9,800 bases of DNA from Acidobacteriota bacterium (GCA_005790265.1 SXVE01000274.1:1-9800), one strand, 5' to 3'; shown: positions 1 through 6,657, counted from the stretch's first letter. Notes: generated by a model not told the origin, from the sequence alone. Numbers and translations are program-made.

Positions 1-84
1 GAAGGCTTTTCTGCTGTACAATTCGGTTTCAGCAGTGATATTCCGATTCCGAATGTATTCGTTCGTGATAGCCGGTTTTCCTAA
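1..84 (+). CDS. C-terminal end of an FG-GAP/VCBS-repeat-like surface protein (partial)
   Basis: Frame 1 is open from the first base to a TAA at 82-84 and gives 27 residues, beginning EGFSAVQFGFSSDIPIPNVF and ending in VRDSRFS. The pattern 'AVQFG..sDiPiP' followed by a short tail resembles the last blade of FG-GAP/VCBS-like repeat proteins of Acidobacteriota, where units of the kind 'VQFG...GDiPvp' recur. That likeness is from memory and rests on very few residues. A strong plus-strand terminator about 45 bases downstream supports a real gene ending here. The rest of the gene lies outside the window, so its N-terminus, export signal and repeat number cannot be judged. Such proteins are usually secreted or surface-exposed. 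Confidence 0.55.
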   Translation, partial: EGFSAVQFGFSSDIPIPNVFVRDSRFS

Positions 85-127
85 AACATACATTCAGTAA
101 AAAGGTTTATTATCGAAATAATCAAAG

Positions 128-165
128 AAAAAGGTTTTGTTTAGCGACAGAGCCTTTTTTATTTT
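128..165 (+). terminator. Intrinsic terminator for the plus-strand gene ending at 84
   Basis: The 5' arm 128-141 pairs with 146-159 around the 4-base loop TAGC (142-145), and the 3' arm runs into a T-rich tract (155-165). As plus-strand RNA every position pairs, using G-U wobbles at 135/152, 137/150 and 141/146. On the minus strand those same positions become A-C mismatches, so the structure favours termination of plus-strand transcripts. It overlaps the stop codon of the convergent DUF427 gene (159-161). Confidence 0.75.
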
Positions 166-440
166 GTTACTTCGATGCCTTTCCAGAATGCGACGTGGTT
201 TTCGATTTCTTTGGCGTCGGGTTTTGTTTCGGGATAAAACCACGCGGCGTCTTTGTTCGTCGCGCCGTTTGCTTCGATGTCGTAATAACTCGCCGTGCCT
301 TTCCAGCCGCAAACGGTGTGCGTTTCGGACGGGCGGAAATATTCGGTGTTGATCGAATCGTGAGGAAAGTAATGATTTCCTTCGACGACGATTGTGCGGT
401 CGCTTTCGGCTAAAATTGCGTTGTTCCAGATGGCTTTCAT
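159..440 (-). CDS. DUF427 domain-containing protein
   Basis: This 93-residue protein matches the DUF427 family (Pfam PF04248) over nearly its whole length. Visible family features are the N-terminal strand 'MKAIWNNAILAESD', the central block with CGWKGTASYYD at residues 44-54, and the C-terminal AAWFYPETKPDAKEI at 65-79 followed by an aromatic tail (VAFW). The molecular role of DUF427 is not established. These are small, probably cytoplasmic, single-domain beta-rich proteins, and no signal peptide is present. The ATG at 438-440 gives the usual family start. No clear Shine-Dalgarno lies upstream. The gene is on the same strand as the DCC-family gene at 588-989, 147 bases apart, with an inverted repeat between them, so co-transcription is possible but not assured. 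Confidence 0.93.
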   Translation of the reverse strand: MKAIWNNAILAESDRTIVVEGNHYFPHDSINTEYFRPSETHTVCGWKGTASYYDIEANGATNKDAAWFYPETKPDAKEIENHVAFWKGIEVTK

Positions 441-458
441 AATGTTAAAGAATAAGAG

Positions 459-583
459 TTTAACCGCATAGAAACATAGAGAACATGGAGCAGGAAATGA
501 ACTAAATAAAAATTAGATTGTGCGCGAAATCGAGCGCCGTTCTATTCACTTTTTCTATCTGTTCTATGTTTCTATGTGGTAAA
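459..583. repeat. Imperfect long inverted repeat with ACATAGAA-like tandem unit
   Basis: A 14-base core at 467-480 (CATAGAAACATAGA) is perfectly inverted at 563-576. Flanks pair imperfectly: TTTAACCG on the left against TTTACCA read on the opposite strand at the right. Each arm is itself a short tandem of an ATAGAA-type unit with a period of 8-9 bases. The interior contains a small GC-rich palindromic stem, GCGC..GCGC near 522-538. The right arm starts 5 bases beyond the DCC-family stop codon. It fills most of the 147-base gap between two minus-strand genes. It resembles a small non-coding, MITE- or REP-like fold-back element. No coding sequence is seen in it. Confidence 0.6.
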
Positions 584-587
584 AAAA

Positions 588-989
588 TCAATTCGTCGCC
601 AAAAATCTGGCTCTCACTTCCGGCGTCGGCAGCATACACGCTTCCTGTTTGCCGAACATTTTGTAGCGATATTTGGCGAAAAGTTTGTAAAAACCGTCGC
701 GGATGAACGACGGCACGACGGTTAAATGTCGAAAGTGCGACCACGCGCCGTTTAATCTGGCGGCGATGCGCAGCGCGGCGGTCGAATGCGTGTAAACTTT
801 GCCGTTTTCGATTAAAATCACCGAATCGGTGAGTGCTTTGTCCACGCCGTTTTCTTTTAATAATTTTTCGCCGATTTCCGATTGCAGCGGAGCGAATTTG
901 AAATAACCCGCCGGATCGCGGTCAATAATAAAATTGACCGAGCCGTTGCAAAAATTACACACGCCGTCGAATAAAATAATTGCGCTCAT
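588..989 (-). CDS. DCC-family thiol-disulfide oxidoreductase (DUF393, YuxK-like)
   Basis: The 133-residue protein begins with the family signature: ILFDGVCNFCN at residues 5-15, the DxxCxxC motif that names the family (Asp8, Cys11, Cys14). It continues with VNFIIDRDPAGYFKFAPLQS, then a 'D..ili..gkvythStAal' segment (residues 55-74) and the C-terminal YKLFAKYRYKMFGK segment (101-114), all standard for DCC1-like proteins (Pfam PF04134). Members are predicted thioredoxin-fold redox proteins, and the physiological substrate is generally unknown. No export signal is seen, so it is probably cytoplasmic. Length and domain are complete. The start at 989 places the signature at the usual distance from the N-terminus. 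It is divergent from the amidohydrolase cluster across a 233-base spacer. Confidence 0.94.
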   Translation of the reverse strand: MSAIILFDGVCNFCNGSVNFIIDRDPAGYFKFAPLQSEIGEKLLKENGVDKALTDSVILIENGKVYTHSTAALRIAARLNGAWSHFRHLTVVPSFIRDGFYKLFAKYRYKMFGKQEACMLPTPEVRARFLATN

Positions 990-1045
990 ATTCTGGTAAT
1001 TTTAACGGTTTGGCGGCGAATGGTAAACAGCAGGGAAAAATATGT

Positions 1046-1074
1046 TTGCAATCTGAAACCATTTTCGCTATCTT
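1046..1074 (+). promoter_or_regulatory. Candidate sigma70-type promoter for the amidohydrolase cluster
   Basis: TTGCAA (1046-1051) and TATCTT (1069-1074) are separated by 17 bases in the divergent 990-1222 spacer, about 150 bases before the first amidohydrolase. The match is reasonable but AT-rich DNA gives such matches by chance. The rest of the spacer shows a TTTTGCCTTT direct repeat at 1162-1171 and 1183-1192, 21 bases apart, and nothing else distinct. Confidence 0.3.
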
Positions 1075-1222
1075 TCCGTAAAAGCAATTCTAAAAGCAGT
1101 TCCAGATTACAATTTGAAAAAGCGGTAAAACGACATTTACGAAAGTCGAAACGAGAAATTTTTTTGCCTTTCGCCATATTACTTTTGCCTTTTTCCGACT
1201 TCCAAACAACAAAAAAACGATT

Positions 1223-2917
1223 ATGAAAAAAAGGTTCTTTTTGCTCGCTCTTCCGGCGATTGGCGCGCTTTTCAGCCTGCCGGTTGCGGCGCAGACTTAT
1301 GCGATTACCAACGCGCGCATCGTCACGGTTTCCGGCGCGCCGATTGAAAACGGCACGGTCGTCGTGCGCGACGGTTTGATCGAATCGGTCGGCGCGAACG
1401 CGAAAGCGCCGGCTGACGCGCAGATTTTTAACGGCAGCGGGTTAACGGTTTATCCCGGATTTATTGACGCTTTAACGAGCGTCGGGATGGCGGCGGCTCC
1501 GGCGCGAACGCCGGGCGCGGGCGGTCAAGCGGCGGCAGCGACAGCGGCAGCGACAGCGGCACCAACGAATTCCAATTATCCGAACGGTTTGCAGCCGGAA
1601 CAGACGGCAGCGGAAATGCTCAAAGCCGGTGAAGCGCAATTTGAAACGAATCGCAATGCCGGTTTCACGACGGTCGTGACGGTCGGACGCGACGGTATTT
1701 TCAACGGTCAATCGGCGATTATCAATCTGGCTGGCGAAACGGTTTCGGAAATGGTCGTCAAATCGCCGTTTGCCGAACACATTTCTTTTAACACCGTGCG
1801 CGGCGGACAGTATCCGAGTTCGCTGCTCGGCACTTTTTCCGCGCTCAAACAGATGATGCTCGACGCGCAGAGATTGCAGGAAATGCAGAAAATGTATGCG
1901 GCGAATCCGGTCGGAATGCGCCGTCCGGCGGAAGATAAATCTTTGCAGGCGCTGATTCCGGTGCTCAATCGCGAAGTGCCGATTGTTTTTAACGCGAATC
2001 GCGAAATCGAAATTATCCGCGCGCTCGATCTGGCAAAACAGTTTAATCTGCGCGCGATTATCGCGGGCGGACAGGAAGCGCACAAAGTAGCCGACCGCTT
2101 AAAAGCGCAAAACGTGCCGGTTTTGCTGTCGCTGAACTTTCCGAAACGAACCGCCGCCGCTTCGCCCGAAGCCGACGCCGAAAGTCTCGATGTTCTGCGC
2201 CTCCGCGCCGAAACGCCGAAAGCCGCCGCGCGACTTCAGCAAGCGGGCGTGAAATTCGCCTTTCAATCGGGCGGCGCGACAAACGTCAACGATTTTTATA
2301 CAAACGCCGGAATGGCGGTCGAAAATGGTTTGGCGAAAGACGCGGCGATCAGAGCAATGACGCTCGGCGCGGCGGAAATTCTCGGCGTCGAAAATCGCAC
2401 CGGCTCAATTGAAAAAGGCAAAATCGCCAATTTAACCGTTGTGCGCGGCGATATTCTCGGCAAAGAGAAAACGATTACGCACGTTTTCGTGGACGGGAAA
2501 CTGTTTGAACAAAAAGAGCGTCCGCGACCGGCAGCGGGATCGGGAAATAATGCGCCGAGCGGCGGCACGACGCCTGCTAATCCGGCAGCTCCAACAGCGC
2601 CGACGGCTCCGGCAATCGCGCAGGTCGGCGGCAATTACAGCATTACCGTTGAAGTTCCAGGACAGCCGGTAGCGGGCACGCTGGCATTGGTTCAGCAAGC
2701 CGCGATTCTTTCCGGTTCGATGCAGACGCAGCTCGGCACGAGTCAGATTAAAGACGGAAAAGTGACGGCGGAAGGCTTCACTTTCTCGACGACGGTCGAT
2801 TTCGGCGGTTCGACCATCGAAATTTTTGTTAAAGGAACGGTCACGGGAAATCAAATCAGCGGCACGATTGACTCGCCGCAGGGAGCAGTGCCTTTTTCGG
2901 GAACGAAAAATCCGTAA
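1223..2917 (+). CDS. Secreted amidohydrolase-family protein with a degenerate metal site and C-terminal beta domain
   Basis: This 564-residue protein has a Sec signal peptide (MKKR, hydrophobic core, cleavage likely after VAAQ at residue 24). The N-terminal amidohydrolase beta-sandwich follows (TYAITNARIVTVSGA, residues 25-39), then a TIM-barrel-like region to about 430. The barrel entry reads PGFIDALTS (78-86) where metal enzymes have PGxIDAHxH, so Leu84 and Ser86 replace both histidines. Aligned with the next gene, the other expected ligands also differ: FNAN at 256-259 for HAH, Gly282 for His and Gly350 for Asp. An Ala-rich stretch (about 102-113) follows the lost motif. After a Pro/Ala linker (about 432-466) comes a beta-rich domain of about 95 residues (470-564) that I do not recognise by name. 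There is no evident Shine-Dalgarno; the start is fixed by the signal peptide. It is probably non-catalytic or catalytically altered, exported, and first of a three-gene cluster. Confidence 0.9.
   Translation: MKKRFFLLALPAIGALFSLPVAAQTYAITNARIVTVSGAPIENGTVVVRDGLIESVGANAKAPADAQIFNGSGLTVYPGFIDALTSVGMAAAPARTPGAGGQAAAATAAATAAPTNSNYPNGLQPEQTAAEMLKAGEAQFETNRNAGFTTVVTVGRDGIFNGQSAIINLAGETVSEMVVKSPFAEHISFNTVRGGQYPSSLLGTFSALKQMMLDAQRLQEMQKMYAANPVGMRRPAEDKSLQALIPVLNREVPIVFNANREIEIIRALDLAKQFNLRAIIAGGQEAHKVADRLKAQNVPVLLSLNFPKRTAAASPEADAESLDVLRLRAETPKAAARLQQAGVKFAFQSGGATNVNDFYTNAGMAVENGLAKDAAIRAMTLGAAEILGVENRTGSIEKGKIANLTVVRGDILGKEKTITHVFVDGKLFEQKERPRPAAGSGNNAPSGGTTPANPAAPTAPTAPAIAQVGGNYSITVEVPGQPVAGTLALVQQAAILSGSMQTQLGTSQIKDGKVTAEGFTFSTTVDFGGSTIEIFVKGTVTGNQISGTIDSPQGAVPFSGTKNP
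1532..1561 (+). repeat. 12-bp in-frame tandem repeat (2.5 copies)
   Basis: GCGGCAGCGACA occurs at 1532-1543 and 1544-1555, followed by a half copy GCGGCA at 1556-1561. It is in frame and encodes the Ala/Thr-rich stretch just after the lost metal-binding motif of the first amidohydrolase. The likely cause is replication slippage in a disordered loop. Confidence 0.7.
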
Positions 2918-2996
2918 GGTCGGCGGGCGCGGCAGCAATTGAGAAATTAAACGATGAATCAATCGCGCCGCGCTCAATCTTACACTGATAAAAAAT

Positions 2997-4421
2997 ATGA
3001 AGAAATTAACGATACTTTGCTTAATAATTTTAATTTTAACGGCAATTTCAAACGTTTCCGTTTCGGCGCAAACCGCGAGAAACGAAGTGCTGATTCGCAA
3101 TGCGACGGTGATGACCGCCGCGCGCGGAACTTTGACCGAAACCGACATCCTCATTCAAAACGGCAAAATCGCGCGCATCGGCAAAGATTTGAAAGCCGCA
3201 GCAAACGCCCAAATTATTGACGCGACCGGCAAGTTCGTCACGCCCGGAATCATTGACGCGCACTCGCACACGATGCTCGACGCGATCAACGAAATTTCAT
3301 CGAGCGTTACTTCGATGACGAACGTGCGCGACGTTTTGAATCCGACCGACGTTTCGATTTACCGCGCGCTCGCCGGCGGCGTCACAACAGCAAATTTGCT
3401 GCACGGCTCGGCAAATCCGATTGGCGGACAAAACACCGTCGTGCGCTACAAATTCGGTCGTCCGGTCGAAGAATTCGTTTTTCCCGGCGCGCCGATGGGC
3501 ATTAAATTCGCGCTCGGCGAAAACCCGAAACGCATCGGCGCCAATCCGCAGCCCGGTCAAACGCCGCGTTACCCGATTACCCGCATGGGCACGATGGAAG
3601 TGATTCGCGACGCGTTTTTGCGCGCCAGAGATTACAAACAATCGTGGGACGAATACCGCGCGAAAGTGGCGAAAAAAGATAAAACCGCCGTTCCGCCGCG
3701 CCGCAATCTCGAACTCGAACCGATGGTCGAAATTCTCGAAGGCAAACGGCTCGTTCACGCGCACGGTTATCGCTCGGACGAACATTTGAATTTGCTGTTG
3801 ATCGCCGACGAGTTCGGATTTAAAGTCGCAACATTGCAGCACGCGCTCGAAGCGTACAAAATCGCGCCCGAAATCGCCAAGCGCGGAACCGGCGCGTCGG
3901 TTTTCGCCGATTCGTGGAGCTACAAACTCGAAGCCTACGATTCGATTCCGTATAATGCGGCGATGCTGTGGAAAGCGGGCGTGCTCGTTTCGATCAATTC
4001 CGATTCGGACGAACGCGCGCGCCGCCTCAATCTCGACGCGGCGAAAACGATGAAATACGGCGGCGTTCCCGAAGAAGAAGCGCTGAAGATGATTACTTTC
4101 AACGCGGCGAAACAGCTCGGCATTGAAAAACAAACCGGCTCAATCGAAGAGAAAAAAGACGCCGACATCGTGATCTGGTCGGCGCATCCGTTCAGCGTTT
4201 ACGCTCATCCGGAAATGACGATGATTGAAGGCGTCACATATTTCGACCGCGCCAAAGACATTCAAAAACGCGGCGATTTAGCGCGCGAACGCGAAATGCT
4301 CGAAAAAATGGACATCAACAAAGCGCCGGGTACGGGCGGAACGGCGCCGCGTATTCCGAGCGAAAAACGCATCGAAGAACGCGACGAAGCAGACCGAACG
4401 GATGGAGGAAACAGACGATAA
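2997..4421 (+). CDS. Secreted metal-dependent amidohydrolase (imidazolonepropionase-like)
   Basis: This 474-residue protein carries a signal peptide (MKKL, very hydrophobic core, cleavage likely after SVSAQ at residue 25). The beta-sandwich strand VLIRNATVMTA comes next. The metal-site motif is intact: PGIIDAHSHT (83-92; His89, His91). Other likely ligands are Lys170 (GIKFALGEN, candidate carboxylated lysine), His254/His256 (VHAHGYRSDE), His282 (LQHALEAYK) and Asp336 (INSDSDE). The C-terminal barrel-closing segment GSIEEKKDADIVIW returns to the sandwich. The family hydrolyses amide or cyclic-amide bonds, including peptide-like substrates; the substrate here cannot be read from sequence. It follows the first amidohydrolase by 79 bases without a terminator and overlaps the third by one base, so the three are probably co-transcribed. 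The Arg/Glu-rich tail after about residue 430 is poorly conserved in appearance. It is the only member of the trio with a complete active site. Confidence 0.93.
   Translation: MKKLTILCLIILILTAISNVSVSAQTARNEVLIRNATVMTAARGTLTETDILIQNGKIARIGKDLKAAANAQIIDATGKFVTPGIIDAHSHTMLDAINEISSSVTSMTNVRDVLNPTDVSIYRALAGGVTTANLLHGSANPIGGQNTVVRYKFGRPVEEFVFPGAPMGIKFALGENPKRIGANPQPGQTPRYPITRMGTMEVIRDAFLRARDYKQSWDEYRAKVAKKDKTAVPPRRNLELEPMVEILEGKRLVHAHGYRSDEHLNLLLIADEFGFKVATLQHALEAYKIAPEIAKRGTGASVFADSWSYKLEAYDSIPYNAAMLWKAGVLVSINSDSDERARRLNLDAAKTMKYGGVPEEEALKMITFNAAKQLGIEKQTGSIEEKKDADIVIWSAHPFSVYAHPEMTMIEGVTYFDRAKDIQKRGDLAREREMLEKMDINKAPGTGGTAPRIPSEKRIEERDEADRTDGGNRR
4404..4408 (+). promoter_or_regulatory. Ribosome binding site of the third amidohydrolase, inside the second gene
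   Basis: GGAGG lies 12 bases before the ATG at 4421, inside the 3' end of the second amidohydrolase. The stop and start overlap as TAATG (4419-4423). Together they fix the start of the third gene and indicate translational coupling. Confidence 0.6.
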
Positions 4422-5788
4422 TGAAAATTACGAATTACGAATTACGAATTACGCAAATTTGGCGTTTCGCCGCTTTTCTGCTCGCCGCTCACTGCTTTCT
4501 GTTCACCGCTTCGGCGCAGAACGGCGGAACGCAGCAGAATCTGACCGGAAAAGCGGGCACTTTTGCGATTACCAACGCTCGCATTGTGACGGTTTCCGGC
4601 GCAACGATTGAAAACGGCACGATTGTCATTCAAAACGGCAAAATCGCGGCGGTCGGTGCGAACGTTTCGGTTCCGGCGAACGCCGAACGCATTGACGGCA
4701 AAGGTTTGTCGGTTTTTCCCGGAATGATTGATGCGGCGACCAATCTCGGACTGGCGGAAATTTCCGGCGGCGTTCCGGCATCGGTTGACGTGGCGGAAAC
4801 GGGAATGATGAACGCCAACGCGAAAGCATTTACGGCGGTCAATCCGCATTCGTCGCACGTCAACGTGACGCGCGTCAACGGCATCACGACCGTGATGTCA
4901 ATGCCGGTCGGCGGCTCGATTGCCGGACAGGCGACCGTCATCAATCTCAACGGTTCGACGCAGGCGGAAATGGCGGTCGTGCCGAATTTCGGTCTCGTTA
5001 TAAATTTTCCGCGTATCTCGACGTTCGGCGGCTTCGGCGGCGGTTTCGGCGCTCCGCAAATTGATTTCAGCGAAGCCGTTAAACGCCGCGATACGCAGCT
5101 CGACGGCTTGAAAAAATATTTCAAAGATACGGAAAACTACGCGCGCACGCACGAAGCCTACGCTAAAGACAAAACGCTGCCGTATCCCGAAACGGATATT
5201 AAAATGGAAGCGATGATTCCGTATATGCGCGGCGAACGTCCGATTATTTTCACGGCGGAACGCGAAAGAGATATTCGCGGCGTCGTCAAATTCGTCGAAG
5301 AGATGAAGATCAAAGGCATTATCGTCGGCGGTCAGGAAGCGTGGAAAGTGGCGGACGGACTCAAGAAAAATAACATCGCCGTGATCTACACGAATATTTA
5401 CAATCTGCCGGTGCGCGATGACGATGCTTACGACTTTCTGTTTGAAGCGCCGTCGAAAATGCAGCAGGCGGGCGTGAAATTCGCCGTTTCGACCGGCAAC
5501 GACGGCGCGGAAGTTCGCGATTTGCCGTATCACGCCGGACTCGCGGGCGCTTACGGTTTATCAAAAGAAGACGCGCTCAGAAGCGTGACGCTTTATCCGG
5601 CGCAGATTTTGGGCATCGCCGACCGTCTCGGCTCGCTCGAAACCGGAAAAATGGCAAACGTCGTCGTCGCCGACGGCGATATGCTCGATCCGCGAACGAA
5701 CATCAAATATCTGTTCATCAACGGCAGATTATTGCCGCTGACCAGCCGCCACACCGAACTCTACGATGCATTCAAAGATCGGAAGTAA
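4421..5788 (+). CDS. Secreted amidohydrolase-family protein with a degenerate metal site
   Basis: This 455-residue protein is a paralogue of the first gene in the cluster. Both read (T)xAITNARIVTVSGAxIENG at the sandwich start, and both have a GGQEA block (first gene 282-286, here 303-307) where the middle enzyme has QHALEA. The metal motif is lost: PGMIDAATN at 100-108 gives Ala106 and Asn108 for the two histidines. FTAE (277-280) replaces HAH and Gly303 replaces the next His; an aspartate (Asp361) remains near the last ligand position. A signal peptide ends at about TASAQ (residue 33), but its n-region (KITNYELRIT) is encoded by a 7-bp tandem repeat. A Gly/Phe-rich loop lies at 202-210. Unlike the first paralogue it has no C-terminal extra domain. 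It is probably exported and co-translated with the active enzyme; a structural, regulatory or altered catalytic role is inference. Confidence 0.9.
   Translation: MKITNYELRITQIWRFAAFLLAAHCFLFTASAQNGGTQQNLTGKAGTFAITNARIVTVSGATIENGTIVIQNGKIAAVGANVSVPANAERIDGKGLSVFPGMIDAATNLGLAEISGGVPASVDVAETGMMNANAKAFTAVNPHSSHVNVTRVNGITTVMSMPVGGSIAGQATVINLNGSTQAEMAVVPNFGLVINFPRISTFGGFGGGFGAPQIDFSEAVKRRDTQLDGLKKYFKDTENYARTHEAYAKDKTLPYPETDIKMEAMIPYMRGERPIIFTAERERDIRGVVKFVEEMKIKGIIVGGQEAWKVADGLKKNNIAVIYTNIYNLPVRDDDAYDFLFEAPSKMQQAGVKFAVSTGNDGAEVRDLPYHAGLAGAYGLSKEDALRSVTLYPAQILGIADRLGSLETGKMANVVVADGDMLDPRTNIKYLFINGRLLPLTSRHTELYDAFKDRK
4426..4453 (+). repeat. Perfect 4 x 7-bp tandem repeat (AATTACG) inside a signal-peptide coding region
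   Basis: AATTACG occurs at 4426-4432, 4433-4439, 4440-4446 and 4447-4453 with no mismatch. It starts 5 bases after the A of the ATG of the third amidohydrolase and encodes the polar start of its signal peptide (ITNYELRIT). It has no inverted partner nearby. Such 7-bp arrays are normally seen in non-coding DNA; here the repeat is translated. Confidence 0.9.
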
Positions 5789-5800
5789 AAACAAAATGTA

Positions 5801-5865
5801 AAACGGAAAATGGAAAGTGGAAAATGAAAGAATCTCTTTCATTTTCCACTTTCCATTTTCCGTTT
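5801..5865. terminator. Perfect 31-bp hairpin of 7-bp units, probable bidirectional terminator
   Basis: The left arm 5801-5831 is the exact reverse complement of 5835-5865, with a 3-base loop ATC. Each arm is made of 7-bp units of the form YGGAAAR (CGGAAAA, TGGAAAG, TGGAAAA, then a variant). It lies between the convergent third amidohydrolase (ends 5788) and msrB (ends 5876), and T-rich arms face both directions. Position fits a shared terminator; sequence shows it is the same repeat family as the hairpin at 9641-9710. Confidence 0.8.
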
Positions 5866-5875
5866 CTGTCTATAT

Positions 5876-6340
5876 TTATCCTTTCTGCGGAATTTCCTCA
5901 CCTTCTGGAAAGAATTCGAGCGAAAGTGAATTCAGGCAGTATCGCTGTCCGGTCGGCGGCGGTCCGTCGGGAAAAACGTGTCCCTGATGTCCGTCGCAGC
6001 GCGCGCAGCGAATTTCGTTTCGCACCATTCCATATTTTGTGTCGCGGTAAATTTTCAAATGCTCCGGGTCAAACGGCGCGTAAAACGAAGCCCAGCCGGT
6101 TCCTGAGTTGAACTTTTCATCCGAACGAAAAAGCGGCAAACCGCACAAACGACAGGCGTAAGCGCCGCTTTGTTTGTTGTCGGTCAGATTGCCGCAAAAC
6201 GGCGGTTCAGTGCCGTGATTCAGCAGAATGTCATATTCCTCACGCGTCAAATCTTCCGCCAGTTTATTGCGTTGCGTTTCGGTCAGCGGCGTAATATCGT
6301 AGCCGGCTGCCGACAATTCTTTTTGTGTTTCCGGTGTCAT
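5876..6340 (-). CDS. msrB: Peptide-methionine (R)-S-oxide reductase MsrB
   Basis: MsrB reduces the R-epimer of methionine sulfoxide in oxidised proteins, usually with thioredoxin. The 154-residue protein has all key elements. The zinc site is formed by two CxxC pairs (YACRLCG, Cys63/Cys66; RCARCDGHQGH, Cys112/Cys115). The substrate-pocket motif GTGWASF sits at 80-86 (more commonly GTGWPSF), GHQGHVFPDGP at 117-127, and the catalytic cysteine in RYCLNSLSLEF (Cys135). The N-terminal 'LTREEYDILLNHGTEPPF' segment is typical of complete stand-alone MsrB. No signal peptide is seen, so it is cytoplasmic. No MsrA domain is fused or adjacent. It is convergent with the amidohydrolase cluster and divergent from the gene at 6668. 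Confidence 0.97.
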   Translation of the reverse strand: MTPETQKELSAAGYDITPLTETQRNKLAEDLTREEYDILLNHGTEPPFCGNLTDNKQSGAYACRLCGLPLFRSDEKFNSGTGWASFYAPFDPEHLKIYRDTKYGMVRNEIRCARCDGHQGHVFPDGPPPTGQRYCLNSLSLEFFPEGEEIPQKG

Positions 6341-6497
6341 AATTTTTATTTTCCCATTCTCAATTATTTATTGCAAAAAATAGATTCCAAAATTGCCGAA
6401 AAGTTTGTCGCAAACATTCAAAACTCTCGCTGGTTAAATCGAAAACATTTTTATTTGAGCGTAAAAAACTTGATCCGCAAAAAAAATCACTGTTTCG

Positions 6498-6535
6498 GTC
6501 TAATCGGTATCAGCACAATTAGACAGCGTTTTTTT
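6498..6535 (+). terminator. Weak candidate leader hairpin or attenuator upstream of the unknown gene
   Basis: A 7-bp stem (GTCTAAT/ATTAGAC, 13-base loop) is followed by AGCG and then TTTTTTT. The stem is short and AT-rich, so it may be chance. If real, it would reduce plus-strand read-through into the gene at 6668. Confidence 0.22.
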
Positions 6536-6650
6536 GGCAACACTTACAAAGCTGACGCGCATTTATTTAAGCGTTTCGCCAAGTGCGTGATGCTTCGAGA
6601 CTTGGGAACATTTCAAAACTGCATTTTGGTCGTTGAAAATCAGAAAAGTT

Positions 6651-6657
6651 AAGGAGG
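6651..6657 (+). promoter_or_regulatory. Strong Shine-Dalgarno of the gene at 6668
   Basis: AAGGAGG lies 10 bases before the ATG at 6668. It is the best ribosome binding site in the window, where most genes show none, and it settles the start. The ATG overlapping it at 6658 is out of frame. Confidence 0.85.

Noticed and set aside
1020..1226. 68-codon plus-strand open frame in the divergent spacer before the first amidohydrolase
   Set aside because: The composition is Lys/Ser/Arg-rich as expected of AT-rich spacer, no motif is seen, and it overlaps the start of the real gene.
1472..2083. 203-codon open frame on the minus strand inside the first amidohydrolase
   Set aside because: It is antisense to a well-supported gene, and its product is dominated by Arg, His and Phe as expected from a GC-rich shadow frame.
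2954..3220. 88-codon plus-strand frame overlapping the second amidohydrolase start
   Set aside because: It is an Arg/Asn-rich alternative frame of the real gene; the signal peptide in the frame starting at 2997 is convincing.
3297..4133. 278-codon open frame on the minus strand inside the second amidohydrolase
   Set aside because: The translation is a low-quality Arg/Phe/His/Val-rich shadow, antisense to a gene with clear motifs and a signal peptide.
4426..4453. Possible CRISPR-like or direct-repeat array
   Set aside because: Units are 7 bp and contiguous without spacers, so it is a simple tandem repeat.
6170..6652. 160-codon plus-strand open frame spanning msrB antisense and the spacer
   Set aside because: Its only ATG codons lie antisense within msrB, or near its end, and the part in the spacer lacks a ribosome site. 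It ends at the Shine-Dalgarno of the next gene by chance.
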